Shown: positions 1-8,421, counted from the first letter of the stretch. The stretch is 12,295 nt of DNA from Bacteroidales bacterium M6 (GCA_001689485.1 LUJQ01000038.1:18312-30606), one strand, 5' to 3'. Translations and numbers: made by a program. The notes: generated by a model from the letters alone, not told the origin.

Positions 1-182
1 CTCTCGAATGGGCCGAGGACGTTGAGACCAAGCTCACCAACGAGGTTGTCCTCATCGTTCAGGAAGAGGTAATCTTCCCGGTTTACATGCCGTGGACTTT
101 CGCTTATGGAGACATAAACCAGCTCAAGCTGGCTATCACCAAACCTGTTTCAACAACTACAACCATCACAACAGAAGGATAA
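1..182 (+). CDS. C-terminal end of an unidentified phage gene (5' end outside window)
   Basis: The third frame is open from the first full codon at position 3 to a TAA at 180-182, giving the last 59 residues of a protein; the other two forward frames close early. The fragment has a mixed hydrophobic stretch (VVLIVQEEVIFPVYMPW) followed by a Thr-rich end (STTTTITTEG). The stop codon overlaps the ATG of the next gene (TAATG), which indicates the same transcript. By position it precedes head-tail connector genes, so a head or virion protein is plausible, but I do not recognise the family from this fragment. Function is therefore not assigned. Confidence 0.7.
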   Translation, partial: LEWAEDVETKLTNEVVLIVQEEVIFPVYMPWTFAYGDINQLKLAITKPVSTTTTITTEG

Positions 183-613
183 TGGACATAATCGTAAGGG
201 GTGAACCCCAAGAACTCGATTTCGTCCGCCGTTTATGCCGCGACAAAGTGCGCCGGGGATTGCTTGCAATTCTTCCGGCCACAAGTCCGGCTTGTGATGA
301 AGTAGTCCGTCTCATGAATGAGCGTGACGAAATAATCAAACAGTTGTGGGAAAAAGATGCCCGCATATCGGAGCTTGAAGAACAGATATCGTTACAGCCT
401 GTTCCCAAAAGCACCGAAACTGCTGTAAAAGACGGTGAAAACGTACCCGAAACCGTTCCCATCAATCCCGAACCCGTGGAAGACAGCAAAACCGTGGAGG
501 TTGCTGACATGACAGAGGTCAACCTCGATGATGTCAAGGACGCTCCCGATGTTGACACCAAAGACACTCCGGCGCCCACTCCCAAGAAAACCCGATCAAA
601 AAAATCAGAGTAA
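182..613 (+). CDS. Small hypothetical protein with acidic tail and basic C-terminal end, head module
   Basis: A 143-aa protein starting at the ATG that overlaps the previous stop codon (TAATG). A longer reading from 92 is possible in the same frame, but it would run through the upstream gene in another frame, so 182 is preferred. The N-terminal half (about residues 1-60) is compact and Arg-rich (FVRRLCRDKVRRG). Residues 40-65 look like a short coiled coil. From about residue 66 the chain is low-complexity, rich in Pro, Glu, Asp, Val and Thr, and ends in a Lys/Arg cluster (PKKTRSKKSE). Acidic low-complexity proteins with a basic end are common next to head genes in Bacteroidales phages; the role is unknown. 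It sits 3 bp before the connector gene. Confidence 0.75.
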   Translation: MDIIVRGEPQELDFVRRLCRDKVRRGLLAILPATSPACDEVVRLMNERDEIIKQLWEKDARISELEEQISLQPVPKSTETAVKDGENVPETVPINPEPVEDSKTVEVADMTEVNLDDVKDAPDVDTKDTPAPTPKKTRSKKSE

Positions 614-616
614 ACA

Positions 617-1141
617 ATGCTGATAGACTGCTCATACTTCATCAACGGCCCACGCCACATTCAGAACGCGACTCTCAGCAAGGTTACTGCGGGCAAGATG
701 CCTAATGTAAACTCGGCGGAGGTCAACAACGCTATTGAGGCGTATATCCGAATGTTTCAACGACCGTTTCTCAAAGAGGCTCTTGGAGCCACCATCGCCA
801 GTGAAATAATCTCTTACCTTAAACTTATCGAACAAGATGAAGATACGGAAAGAGATGTGGCACTTGACATGGTGATAGAGCAGATCCGTGAGCCTTTTGC
901 AAACTATGTGTTCTATAAGATTCTGCGCGATAGCAACAGTCAGGCCACCATGACCGGTCTTGTACGCCTCAAATGTGCCAACGACTACGTTGCGCCTTTA
1001 CGCCGTCAGGTATCGACATGGAACGACATGGTGGATATGATGGCAGACTTTTCAGAATGGGTCAGGACATCGGACTGTCAAGTTCCCGGCATTATAACAG
1101 ATCCCAACTTGCTCACCAAAATCAATACTCTCAATCTATGA
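617..1141 (+). CDS. Probable head-tail connector/adaptor protein (DUF6712-like)
   Basis: A 174-aa protein, mostly alpha-helical by composition. From memory it resembles the DUF6712-type proteins of Bacteroidales prophages: an N-terminal segment of about 40 residues, then helices with YIRMFQRPFLKEALG and FANYVFYKILRDSNSQATMTG, and a conserved-looking stretch with RQVSTWNDMVDMM near residues 130-145. These proteins are generally placed as gp6-like adaptors that dock on the portal and receive the tail; that role is inferred from position and resemblance. Its TGA overlaps the next ATG (ATGA at 1138-1141), which suggests translational coupling. No promoter is seen in the 3-bp gap upstream. Confidence 0.65.
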   Translation: MLIDCSYFINGPRHIQNATLSKVTAGKMPNVNSAEVNNAIEAYIRMFQRPFLKEALGATIASEIISYLKLIEQDEDTERDVALDMVIEQIREPFANYVFYKILRDSNSQATMTGLVRLKCANDYVAPLRRQVSTWNDMVDMMADFSEWVRTSDCQVPGIITDPNLLTKINTLNL

Positions 1142-1710
1142 ACCGTAGCCGCGAAGTGATTGAAATTTTCCGAGATGTGGTAGAGGCTACCGCCAGGAAC
1201 TGCAACATTGTCGTTACACAGTTCCATAGTGGCGAGAGTATGGAAATCGCCTGCCCGGAGATTAACTATACTTTTGGCAACTCCCGGTATGTCAAGGACA
1301 GTCTCGACGAATTGAGCAAAACACCAAAAGGCAATGAGCAGAAATTTCCACTCATCGCCCTGTTCTGCCCGTTCCAAGAGCAGCGCAATTCCCCGGATTA
1401 TTTAAGTAAGGCTACTGTCAATATAATCATAGCCTGCTCCACCTCAAAAGAATGGAGCAACGAGCAAAGATTAGAGTTGTCATTTCAGAACATTCTACGG
1501 CCTATTTATAATAGGCTGTTGGAAGCTCTGAAAGAGGACGGGAGATTAGATTTCGGTTATGAAGAGGTGGTGAAACACCGATACTCTGAAAACTACTCTT
1601 ATGGCAGATATGGTGCTCACGACGGCACCGGGGATGCGGTCAGTGAGCCCATTGATGCCATAAACATAACAAATCTTGAATTAACAATAACAAATCAAAC
1701 GTGTAGATAA
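1138..1710 (+). CDS. Probable tail completion / neck protein
   Basis: A 190-aa protein starting at the ATG inside the ATGA overlap with the connector gene. A longer in-frame reading from 973 would lie almost wholly inside the upstream gene in another frame and is rejected. The centre contains a hydrophobic beta-type pattern (FPLIALFCPFQEQ, then TVNIIIACSTSKEW), followed by a helical stretch with LRPIYNRLLEALKED and a C-terminal region with alternating beta pattern (AINITNLELTIT). This order, and the position between a connector and the tail tube gene, fit tail-terminator or neck proteins that close the top of the tail. No named motif is visible, so the assignment rests on synteny. Confidence 0.55.
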   Translation: MNRSREVIEIFRDVVEATARNCNIVVTQFHSGESMEIACPEINYTFGNSRYVKDSLDELSKTPKGNEQKFPLIALFCPFQEQRNSPDYLSKATVNIIIACSTSKEWSNEQRLELSFQNILRPIYNRLLEALKEDGRLDFGYEEVVKHRYSENYSYGRYGAHDGTGDAVSEPIDAINITNLELTITNQTCR

Positions 1711-1713
1711 ATT

Positions 1714-2556
1714 ATGAGACCCATCAGATCGTGTGATGACTCACACCTCAACACCGGACTTTCCAAGTGTCCTGTCGATTTCGCCCGCATGAAAGGCGCA
1801 ATCATCGTACCCTATGGTACCAAACTGCCCGCCAAACTCACAATCGAAGAACTGACCAAGCTGGCCCACGCCGACGAACATGAACGTATCTACGGCATCA
1901 AGGGTTTCTGCGAATATGCGCCGGAGGGTGGTGAAGCTCAGACTGGAGCTGTCGGCTATGGAGGGCTTCAGGTGACAGGCTACAGTGACCGCGCCGACAC
2001 GTTCACCCTCGACAAGAACTATCCCGAACTTCACGCATCGCTCACCAAGTGTTCCGGCATGGCATGGGGCGCGTACTTCTTCGATGAGAAAAACTACCTC
2101 TACGGACTCCAAGATGACACCGATGTGCTTGCGCCGTTCCCCATGTCGACTATCCACTCCAACGCAACGCCGTACTCGACCAGTTCCGCCAAGTCCACGA
2201 TGACCGTTAAGTTCTGTCATGAAGATGCCCGCGCCGCCATCGAGCGCGCCGATTACGTTAAACTCGACTTCAACCCCCAGCGCGCCACACTCGGCCTGAC
2301 CGCTGTCAAGCTCGTCAAGACCGGCGACACCGGCAACGACTTCAAGCTGCTGGAGAGTATCGGTGGCTACGACCTCACACCGACTTTCGGCGCACTGATT
2401 GCAGACAGCGCCACCGCTATCGCCGGAGCCACTGCCGCCACCTACGATGCCGAGAAAAAGGCCCTCACGCTCACGGTGTCAGGTTCAGACACTCCCAAGC
2501 TCAAAGCCCCCAAGATGCTCCTTGAAGCCGGAATCGAAGGTATCGAAGAAGTCTGA
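1714..2556 (+). CDS. Probable major tail tube protein
   Basis: A 280-aa protein beginning 3 bp after the preceding stop. It resembles, from memory, a recurring Bacteroidales phage family with the segments GAIIVPYGTKLPAKLTIEEL, FCEYAPEGGEAQTGAVGYGG and TFTLDKNYPELHASLTKC. The middle (residues about 70-210) has the alternating pattern of a beta-barrel. Residues about 215-280 (GGYDLTPTFGALIADSATA onward) may be a separate small beta domain with an Ala/Thr-rich stretch and a short conserved-looking end (LLEAGIEGIEEV). Position upstream of the tape measure, the length and the beta-rich character fit a tube protein that polymerises around the tape measure; no enzymatic motif is seen. The gene is clearly GC-richer than those at the right end of the window. 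Confidence 0.6.
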   Translation: MRPIRSCDDSHLNTGLSKCPVDFARMKGAIIVPYGTKLPAKLTIEELTKLAHADEHERIYGIKGFCEYAPEGGEAQTGAVGYGGLQVTGYSDRADTFTLDKNYPELHASLTKCSGMAWGAYFFDEKNYLYGLQDDTDVLAPFPMSTIHSNATPYSTSSAKSTMTVKFCHEDARAAIERADYVKLDFNPQRATLGLTAVKLVKTGDTGNDFKLLESIGGYDLTPTFGALIADSATAIAGATAATYDAEKKALTLTVSGSDTPKLKAPKMLLEAGIEGIEEV

Positions 2557-2561
2557 CCGCT

Positions 2562-2738
2562 ATGTTAAAGTATGAGAATGTAACATTCCTCAAGGAACCT
2601 GCCAAAAGGCTGACGCGAGATGAGTTCATTGCCCAGCACGTGAACGTCTTTTGGCAGGACCGAAAGGAGGCGACCAGACGCAAAATGCTTGGGGCCGTCC
2701 ATGACCTCATCACGGGGGCGTCAAAATCCAAGAAGTAA
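2562..2738 (+). CDS. Small 58-aa tail-module protein, possible chaperone-position gene
   Basis: An ATG at 2562, 5 bp after the tube gene stop, opens a 58-codon frame ending at TAA 2736-2738. The product starts MLKYENVTFLKEPAKRLTRD, has one Trp/Gln-containing helix (VNVFWQDRKEATRRKM) and ends in a Lys-rich tail (GASKSKK). It is short and easily missed, but the tight spacing, proper ATG and charged helical composition support it as real. In many siphophages the slot between tube and tape measure holds tail assembly chaperone genes; this protein is shorter than the usual ones, so that role is only a positional guess. A slippery frameshift sequence and a second overlapping frame were looked for and not seen. 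Confidence 0.6.
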   Translation: MLKYENVTFLKEPAKRLTRDEFIAQHVNVFWQDRKEATRRKMLGAVHDLITGASKSKK

Positions 2739-2744
2739 TAATCC

Positions 2745-2770
2745 GGGGCGGTGGTGTAAATCTCCGCCCC
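2745..2770 (+). terminator. GC hairpin between two tail genes, weak terminator or RNA structure
   Basis: GGGGCGG (2745-2751) pairs with CCGCCCC (2764-2770), giving a 7-bp all-GC stem with a 12-nt loop. It is followed by a mixed T-rich stretch (TTAATCTTTC), not a clean T run. It lies between the stop of the 58-aa gene and the next start at 2784. It could be an attenuating terminator within the operon or a mRNA processing or stability element. Confidence 0.5.
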
Positions 2771-2783
2771 TTAATCTTTCAGT

Positions 2784-3299
2784 ATGGATATACAAGGAGT
2801 CCATGACATTATCCACAAGATAGCTGAGGGGTTCGAGGACAATGCAATGCAGTGTCTTGAATTTCACTCCGGCAATATTGTTGTCGCCATTCAGGAGCAG
2901 ATTTACAGCGGCCAGAATGGCGAGGGTGAGCATTTGTCGCCGACTTATGATGCAGATCCATACTTTGAGGAAGAGGGCCCGTGGTATCATCGCGCCCAGG
3001 AGTACAAGGCTTGGAAATACACCATCACGCCGCCGACTGGCAGTTCTTTGTTAGGATTGCCGCCGCGCCCGGACAATGTGCCGAACTTGTTTATCAACGG
3101 TAAATTCTTCTCCGAGATAACGGCCACTCGTCGGGGAGATATGCTGTATGTTGACCCAGGCAACGGCGACGGCCCGGACATCGTAGCCAAGTATGGAGAA
3201 TCCCTGCTTGACATTGGAGATTCTGCTGTGGTCTATTTCAACCGAGAGTATATGTGGCCGGCAATAGAGAAGTTCTTTAATGATTGTGGATACCGATGA
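2784..3299 (+). CDS. Hypothetical tail-module protein
   Basis: A 171-aa protein. The N-terminal 45 residues form a helix (IHKIAEGFEDNAMQCLEF). A Pro/Gly-rich middle follows (ITPPTGSSLLGLPPRPDNVP), then a beta-rich C-terminal half with FINGKFFSEITATRRGDMLY and VAKYGESLLDIG, and a final helix. The pattern of a target segment, a short beta hairpin and an AKYG-type motif recalls small virion assembly proteins of the gp10/neck type in Bacteroidales phages, but I cannot confirm this from sequence alone. It is the first gene after the GC hairpin, and its TGA overlaps the next start (ATGA at 3296-3299), so it is co-translated with the following gene. Confidence 0.6.
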   Translation: MDIQGVHDIIHKIAEGFEDNAMQCLEFHSGNIVVAIQEQIYSGQNGEGEHLSPTYDADPYFEEEGPWYHRAQEYKAWKYTITPPTGSSLLGLPPRPDNVPNLFINGKFFSEITATRRGDMLYVDPGNGDGPDIVAKYGESLLDIGDSAVVYFNREYMWPAIEKFFNDCGYR

Positions 3300-3481
3300 G
3301 TTGCGCGTGTGAACACAAGAAGATGGCCAGTGAGTATGAGCGTATGTACCGCCTCGCCAAGATGACCGCCAAACTACATGACAAGACAGTGGCTCTCTAC
3401 AAGAACGATGACGGCACATATGGATTTACCACCGACACAGAGATAGATAAACCGATTATAGAATACGTTTCCCCATATTAG
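3296..3481 (+). CDS. Small 61-aa protein with Cys/His-rich N-terminus, directly before tape measure
   Basis: The start is taken at 3296 because it forms an ATGA overlap with the preceding stop; an in-frame ATG at 3284 would give four more residues. The protein begins MSCACEHKK, with two Cys and a His within six residues. A basic helix with several Tyr/Met/Lys (YERMYRLAKMTAKLHDK) follows, then a short beta segment (TVALYKNDDGTYGFTT). The clustered Cys-X-Cys-X-His could hold a metal ion, but there is no second Cys/His pair, so a zinc finger is not supported for a monomer. Its stop lies 2 bp before the tape measure ATG. Function unknown; it may be a tail assembly factor by position. Confidence 0.65.
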   Translation: MSCACEHKKMASEYERMYRLAKMTAKLHDKTVALYKNDDGTYGFTTDTEIDKPIIEYVSPY

Positions 3482-3483
3482 CG

Positions 3484-6400
3484 ATGGCAATAAAGATTAC
3501 CGACCTTGTAGACCCTAATGAAATTGAGAAACTGAACCAACTTGACGCCGTGTTGTCAAAGGTTCTCGACACCTACACCAAAGTAGCAAAGGATCTCGCC
3601 AAAGGTCTTGAAATAAGCGTCAGTGTCGTGGGCGACATTGACAGACTGGAGAAGATTCTTGTCGAAAAAGGCAAGGAGGCTTCCAACGTGCAACAGCAGC
3701 TCACGCAAGTTATAGAGGAGCAGGGCAAGGTGATTGCCAATACCACCAATACCATCTCCCGGCAGCTCATGGAGCAGGAGCGTGTGAACAAAACCCAGCG
3801 TGAGGCATATACCGAACACGAGAAAGTAAAGAAACTGCTTGACCAGTACCACGACACCTATGAGGGGCAATTGCAGAGCCTCGTCAAGATAAACCGTGAG
3901 CTTGAACAGAATAAGAAAGCACAAAAGGATAATGAAAAGGCATTGTCTATGGGCCGTGTCACGGTGGAGCAGTTTACGGCAAAGCAGGCGGAACTGATAG
4001 CAAAACACCGTTCCCTTACACAAGAGAAGCGCACCCTTACTCAGTTGATGACCGCCGAAGAGAAAGCTGCACAGTCGCAGGAAGGCAGTTATGTTCATAT
4101 GTCACAACAGTTGGAGTTGCTGAAAAAAGCATATAAGGATTTGAGTGAGGAAGGGCGCAACTCCGATTTTGGCAAAGAATTGGAGGCATCCATTCAGAGC
4201 CTCGATGCTCACCTAAAAGATGTGGCCGCCGACATGGGCGAGTTTCAGCGCAATGTCGGGAACTACGCTATTGCAGGACAGCAGGGAGTTGTAACGACCG
4301 AAAGCGTTATTGCCGCAATGAATCAAGAGGCACGGACCACACAAGACCTCATCGACCAGACAAAGATTCTGGAAGAGGCAAAGCTCATGCTGAATAAGGA
4401 GGATGCCAACTATCAGTCCACCCTCGACTCCCTCAACGCCAAAATTGAGGAGAATAAGCGGAAACTCACGGATGTAAGCGATATAATCGGTAAGGAAGCA
4501 CGTTCAGTTTCTGAGGCAGAGGCTCAAAACAAGCGATTGTCAGAGGCTATCAAGCACATAGACCTCACATCGGCCGATGCCAAGAAGAAACTTGAAGAAA
4601 TGCGCAATCAGATAGAGCGCAACAACAGAACTATCGCAGAGGCCACCGGCGCCAATGAGAAGTTTACTGATAGCGTTCTCGGTATCTTAGGAGTTAACAC
4701 AAACCTCGGCAGCTCGTTCCAGTCTTTGGGACAGAATGGCAACTTCATTGACGGGTTGCACACCAAGACCAAGGCATTTGCGCAAACGCTCATGGGATTG
4801 CTCGCAAATCCCTGGGTGCTTGCATTTCTTGGGATAGCTGGAGTAGTTGCCGGATTCAAATGGTGGTATGACTACAACAAAGGACTGATTGAGGCGTCAC
4901 GCCTTACTCAGAACTTTACGGGACTGACCGGCGATGCCGCCGACAAAATCACAACCGATACCCAAGCTATTGCCGAACACATGGGCAAGAGTTTTGATGA
5001 TACCATCGGAGCCGCCAACACACTTGTTCAGCAATTCGGAATCTCATGGGAAGAGGCTCTGATTAAGATAGAGGATGGCATTGAGGCCGGCGCCAATATG
5101 AACGGCAGATTTGTTGAGAACATAAATCAGTTTGCTCCGGCTCTCCGTGATGCCGGAGTATCCGTTGATGAATTTGTTGCGATACTCGCCGAAACCCGAA
5201 ACGGCATATTTGATGAGAAAGGTGTTCAGGACATCATCAAGGGTGGCACCAGACTCCGCGCCATGACAAAGCAGATTGCTGAATCTCTCGACGCCTGCGG
5301 CATATCCTCAAAGCAGATGCAGGAAGATCTCGCCAACGGCAACATCACCATGCTGGAGGCAGTTCAGCAAGTTTCCGCCAAACTGAAAGAACTGCCGGAA
5401 AACTCTCAGGAGGCTGGTCTGGTGATGAAGAATGTGTTTGGCAGAACCGCAGCAGAGGGTGGCACCCTGCTCATTCAATCACTTGCAGATGTCAATACTA
5501 ATCTTGATGTCGCAAAAGATAATATGGGCGATCTCGGCAGGCTCAACCGCGAACAGATGGAGGCTCAAAAAGAACTTAACGAGACTCTTGCCGCTGTGTT
5601 CAAGATGAGCGGCACAAATTTCGAGGAGATGACTATCCAAGCAAAAACCTACATAGCCCAGGGTCTCACCAATATCATCAAGGGCTGTGTCGATATTGTG
5701 AATTGGTTTATCCGGATGTATAACAAATCAATTGTTGTACGCGGTGCCGTAAACAGTATCGCAAACTCGTTCAAGACGATGTGGGAGGTTGCCAAGTTTA
5801 TACTGAATCAGGTTGTAGATTCATTCAAGGCAATGGGCACCGTAATAGAGGGAGTTGTTACCCTCGATTGGGATAAAGTGACCAAAGGCTGGAGCGATGG
5901 CATGAATGCCCTTAAAGGCAATGTGGAAACTATGGCTCGAAACATCGCCTCCAATACCGCAGATGCGTTCAACAATACTCTAAACGATGAGTTGCAAGAG
6001 GTGTCCGTTGACCTTAATGCAAATCTTTCGGGTGTTGGTTCCACTCCCAGCAAGCCTAAAGTGCCATACACACCCACAACTAAAGAACAGACCGATAAAG
6101 AAAAGGCGAAAGCCGCTAAGGAAGCAGAGAAAGCTGCCAAAGAGGAATTGAAGCGTATCCACGAGCTTGAAGAATCCAAGATTGCGGTGATGGCTGACAG
6201 TCATGAAAAGGAACTTGCCATGATTCGTCTGAAATTCAAAAAGAAGATTGATGAAATCAAGGGAAATGGCGAAACCGAGAACGCGCTGAGGATACAACTT
6301 GCAGAGCAGTGTCAAAAAGAGATTGCGGAATGTGAGTTGAGATACCAGACCGAACTTGCAAAAATCAATCTTGAGAACCGCCTCGCCTCCGTTAAGGAAG

Positions 6401-7758
6401 GTAGCAAGGAAGAACTTGATTTAAAATTGGCTCAGTTAGAGGCTACTCGCGCCGCCGAACTGAAAGCAGCCGAGAAAACCGGTGCTGATATAAACCTTAT
6501 CAATGCCAAGTTCAATAAAGAGCGTCAGGAATTGGAAGCGGATTTCGCGGCAAAGATGGCTGAACAGGTTGAAAAACGCTATGCTGCTGAGCAGAGCATT
6601 CAGGATAACGCCTATATCCATGCTGTGAATGTTCTCAAACAACGATATGCCCAGGAACTCGCCGCCGCAAAAGGTAACCTGGCCCAGCAGGAAGCAATCA
6701 AGGCCAAGTTTGAGCAAGATCAGGCTCGGCTCTCTGAGTACTATGCCCAGCAGACCGCCCTTGATTCCATCGACATGCTCAAAGAGATACTTAAAAACGA
6801 GCAACTGTCAGCAGAGGATAGGCTCAAATATGAGCAGGCTCTCGCCAAAGCTAAGGGTGATTTGGAAACGGCTATGGCAGATGCCTCTATCGCACAGATA
6901 GAGAGAATAACCAAGGCTGACAACAAAGCCCGTGAGCAGCGTCAGGCCAACGCCCAACAGTGGCTCCAGATGGCCGCAGACTCCCTCAACACCATCAACG
7001 AACTTGTATCAACCGTCTATGATGCCAAGATTGCCAAGGTCGAGGAAGAGCAAGAAGCCAACACCGCCGCCGGAGAGGCTGAACAGGAGCGCATTGCGGA
7101 ACTCGTAGAGAAAAAGGTGATTACTGAAGAAGAGGGCGAGGCTCGCAAGAGAGCGGCTGAGGCTCAGACCGCCAAAAAGAATGAAGAGCTGGAGAAGAAA
7201 AAACAGCAGCTAAAACATAAGCAGGCTGTTTGGGATAAGGCAAACAGTATCGCCCAGGCCGGAATCTCAACCGCATTGGCGATTATGAACATGATGAAGT
7301 CCGCGCCATGGCCCGTCAACATCGCTATGGCCGCTATTGCCGGTGCTATGGGTGCCGTGCAAGTGGCAACAATCCTCGCCACCCCAATTCCCAAATATGC
7401 CAAAGGTACTGACCGACACAAAGGCGGCCCGGCCATTGTCGGTGATGGTGGCGTTCCCGAGTTGGTCATCTTTGGTGGCAAGTCTTGGGTTACGCCCGAC
7501 ACTCCCACTGTTGTTGATCTGCCGGCCGGTGCAATTGTCAAGCCCAATATTGACGGCATAGATGGCAACACTCCCGGCCTTACGCCTTTACCTCTGCCCG
7601 GAGAAAGTGGCTCCGCTCCTATAATCATCAACAATGATTATAAACGGCTTGAAGAGAAGATGGACGCTTTCATATTCATCATGCGTCGCCACTCCAACCG
7701 GCAGTACCAAAGTTCGATTGACCATTCATTAAACCGTTATATCGCAGACCGTATATGA
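3484..7758 (+). CDS. Phage tail tape measure protein
   Basis: A 1424-aa protein, the longest gene in the window, with the architecture of siphophage tape measures: it sets tail length and is held inside the tail tube until DNA ejection. Residues about 15-395 are largely coiled coil (Lys/Glu/Gln heptads). Residues about 434-459 form a hydrophobic, membrane-type segment (LANPWVLAFLGIAGVVAGFK). Residues about 467-668 match the TP901-type tape measure core, with FGISWEEAL, GGTRLRAMTKQIAESLDACG and MKNVFGRTAAEGG. A Lys/Ala/Glu coiled coil follows from about 870 to 1250. Residues about 1255-1303 form a second hydrophobic stretch, and then comes the typical C-terminal GGPAIVGDGGVPELVIFGG (from 1314). 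At roughly 1.5 angstrom per residue the tail would be near 0.2 micrometre. The stop overlaps the next ATG. Confidence 0.95.
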   Translation: MAIKITDLVDPNEIEKLNQLDAVLSKVLDTYTKVAKDLAKGLEISVSVVGDIDRLEKILVEKGKEASNVQQQLTQVIEEQGKVIANTTNTISRQLMEQERVNKTQREAYTEHEKVKKLLDQYHDTYEGQLQSLVKINRELEQNKKAQKDNEKALSMGRVTVEQFTAKQAELIAKHRSLTQEKRTLTQLMTAEEKAAQSQEGSYVHMSQQLELLKKAYKDLSEEGRNSDFGKELEASIQSLDAHLKDVAADMGEFQRNVGNYAIAGQQGVVTTESVIAAMNQEARTTQDLIDQTKILEEAKLMLNKEDANYQSTLDSLNAKIEENKRKLTDVSDIIGKEARSVSEAEAQNKRLSEAIKHIDLTSADAKKKLEEMRNQIERNNRTIAEATGANEKFTDSVLGILGVNTNLGSSFQSLGQNGNFIDGLHTKTKAFAQTLMGLLANPWVLAFLGIAGVVAGFKWWYDYNKGLIEASRLTQNFTGLTGDAADKITTDTQAIAEHMGKSFDDTIGAANTLVQQFGISWEEALIKIEDGIEAGANMNGRFVENINQFAPALRDAGVSVDEFVAILAETRNGIFDEKGVQDIIKGGTRLRAMTKQIAESLDACGISSKQMQEDLANGNITMLEAVQQVSAKLKELPENSQEAGLVMKNVFGRTAAEGGTLLIQSLADVNTNLDVAKDNMGDLGRLNREQMEAQKELNETLAAVFKMSGTNFEEMTIQAKTYIAQGLTNIIKGCVDIVNWFIRMYNKSIVVRGAVNSIANSFKTMWEVAKFILNQVVDSFKAMGTVIEGVVTLDWDKVTKGWSDGMNALKGNVETMARNIASNTADAFNNTLNDELQEVSVDLNANLSGVGSTPSKPKVPYTPTTKEQTDKEKAKAAKEAEKAAKEELKRIHELEESKIAVMADSHEKELAMIRLKFKKKIDEIKGNGETENALRIQLAEQCQKEIAECELRYQTELAKINLENRLASVKEGSKEELDLKLAQLEATRAAELKAAEKTGADINLINAKFNKERQELEADFAAKMAEQVEKRYAAEQSIQDNAYIHAVNVLKQRYAQELAAAKGNLAQQEAIKAKFEQDQARLSEYYAQQTALDSIDMLKEILKNEQLSAEDRLKYEQALAKAKGDLETAMADASIAQIERITKADNKAREQRQANAQQWLQMAADSLNTINELVSTVYDAKIAKVEEEQEANTAAGEAEQERIAELVEKKVITEEEGEARKRAAEAQTAKKNEELEKKKQQLKHKQAVWDKANSIAQAGISTALAIMNMMKSAPWPVNIAMAAIAGAMGAVQVATILATPIPKYAKGTDRHKGGPAIVGDGGVPELVIFGGKSWVTPDTPTVVDLPAGAIVKPNIDGIDGNTPGLTPLPLPGESGSAPIIINNDYKRLEEKMDAFIFIMRRHSNRQYQSSIDHSLNRYIADRI

Positions 7759-8333
7759 AAGAGAAACTTGAACAACTGACACTATCGCAATTCGTTGACC
7801 TTGTTTGTGGTGATACAAGCGTATTGCTCGCGCACCATGAGATAGACAATCCGAACAAACTGGCCGTGGCCACTCGTAATATCGTACTTGAATACCGGGC
7901 CATAGCCGACCCCGGTGGCACCGGCTCATATTTCAAGCACGTTGAGGACTGGATAAAAGCCAAAATGAATGTCATAATCTTCACCATGTGCAGTAATCTG
8001 GTATCTCTCAAACAATACGGCAGAGCACGTGAGGTGCTTGTGGACTATGGATTGTCTGCATCCGGCTGGCCAGACAGTCGAGTTGACGGCACCATTCAGG
8101 CAAAACTCGCCCAGGCACAACGAGAACTTGAAGACATAGAGGCAGAGAATGAGAAAGTCCTCGTTGAGCGTGAGAAAATCCGCGCACAGTTTGACGCACA
8201 GACCGCTTCACTGATGGCTCATTTCAAGTTCCAGATTGACCCGGACACCATCAAGGCAACACTATATGCCAACCTCGTTTCCCGGCATAATCGGGAAATC
8301 AAAGCTCAAATGGCCGCGTTGAGGAAAAAATGA
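7755..8333 (+). CDS. Hypothetical coiled-coil protein coupled to the tape measure gene
   Basis: A 192-aa protein starting in an ATGA overlap with the tape measure stop, so its translation is probably coupled. Residues 1-110 look globular and helical (LTLSQFVDLVCGDTSVLLAH; NVIIFTMCSNLVSLKQYGRA). Residues about 115-160 form a strong coiled coil (AKLAQAQRELEDIEAENEKV), and the C-terminus is helical and Lys-rich. The gene ends the tape measure transcription block; the next gene has its own promoter. I do not recognise a named family. By place and coupling it is likely a tail component or an assembly helper for the tape measure; this is inference. Confidence 0.65.
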   Translation: MKEKLEQLTLSQFVDLVCGDTSVLLAHHEIDNPNKLAVATRNIVLEYRAIADPGGTGSYFKHVEDWIKAKMNVIIFTMCSNLVSLKQYGRAREVLVDYGLSASGWPDSRVDGTIQAKLAQAQRELEDIEAENEKVLVEREKIRAQFDAQTASLMAHFKFQIDPDTIKATLYANLVSRHNREIKAQMAALRKK

Positions 8334-8362
8334 GGGTAGCACTGCATTTTTTCGCTGAAAAG

Positions 8363-8394
8363 CTTGCATAATAGCAACAAAATCGCTACTTTTG
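8363..8394 (+). promoter_or_regulatory. Bacteroidales-type promoter for hicA
   Basis: A -33-like TTG (8364-8366) is separated by 20 nt from TACTTTTG (8387-8394), a full match to the TAnnTTTG -7 element of the Bacteroidetes primary sigma factor. Transcription would start near 8400, about 20 nt before the hicA ATG, inside repeat copy A. This gives hicA its own promoter independent of the tail operon. Confidence 0.7.
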
Positions 8395-8397
8395 TAT

Positions 8398-8414
8398 TGT
8401 ATTTAAAGAGGACA
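8398..8414 (+). repeat. hicAB repeat copy A (leader of hicA, forward orientation)
   Basis: The stretch TGTATTTAAAGAGGACA lies between the promoter and the hicA start. Its 14 bases 8401-8414 are the exact reverse complement of copy B (8649-8662). Its 14 bases 8398-8411 are the exact reverse complement of copy C (9092-9105). It includes AAAGAGG, the only Shine-Dalgarno-like stretch, 10 nt before the hicA ATG. Confidence 0.8.
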
Positions 8415-8421
8415 TTGAATT

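Noticed and set aside
92..181. Longer start for the 143-aa protein at 92
   Set aside because: It would overlap the upstream gene by 30 codons in another frame; the TAATG junction at 180-184 gives a natural start at 182.
166..660. Long antisense frame opposite the small head protein
   Set aside because: Ser/Thr-rich low-complexity product, a mirror of the acidic tail codons of the sense gene; no start signal or family resemblance.
973..1137. Longer start for the tail completion protein at 973
   Set aside because: The extra 55 codons lie inside the connector gene in another frame; the ATGA overlap at 1138 is the usual arrangement.
3556..4098. Antisense hydrophobic frame opposite the tape measure
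   Set aside because: Leu/Phe-rich product results from reading Glu/Lys/Gln codons of the coiled coil backwards; such shadows occur all along the gene.
7164..7634. Antisense frame near the tape measure 3' end
   Set aside because: Mirror of the hydrophobic C-terminal region; no independent promoter or spacing.
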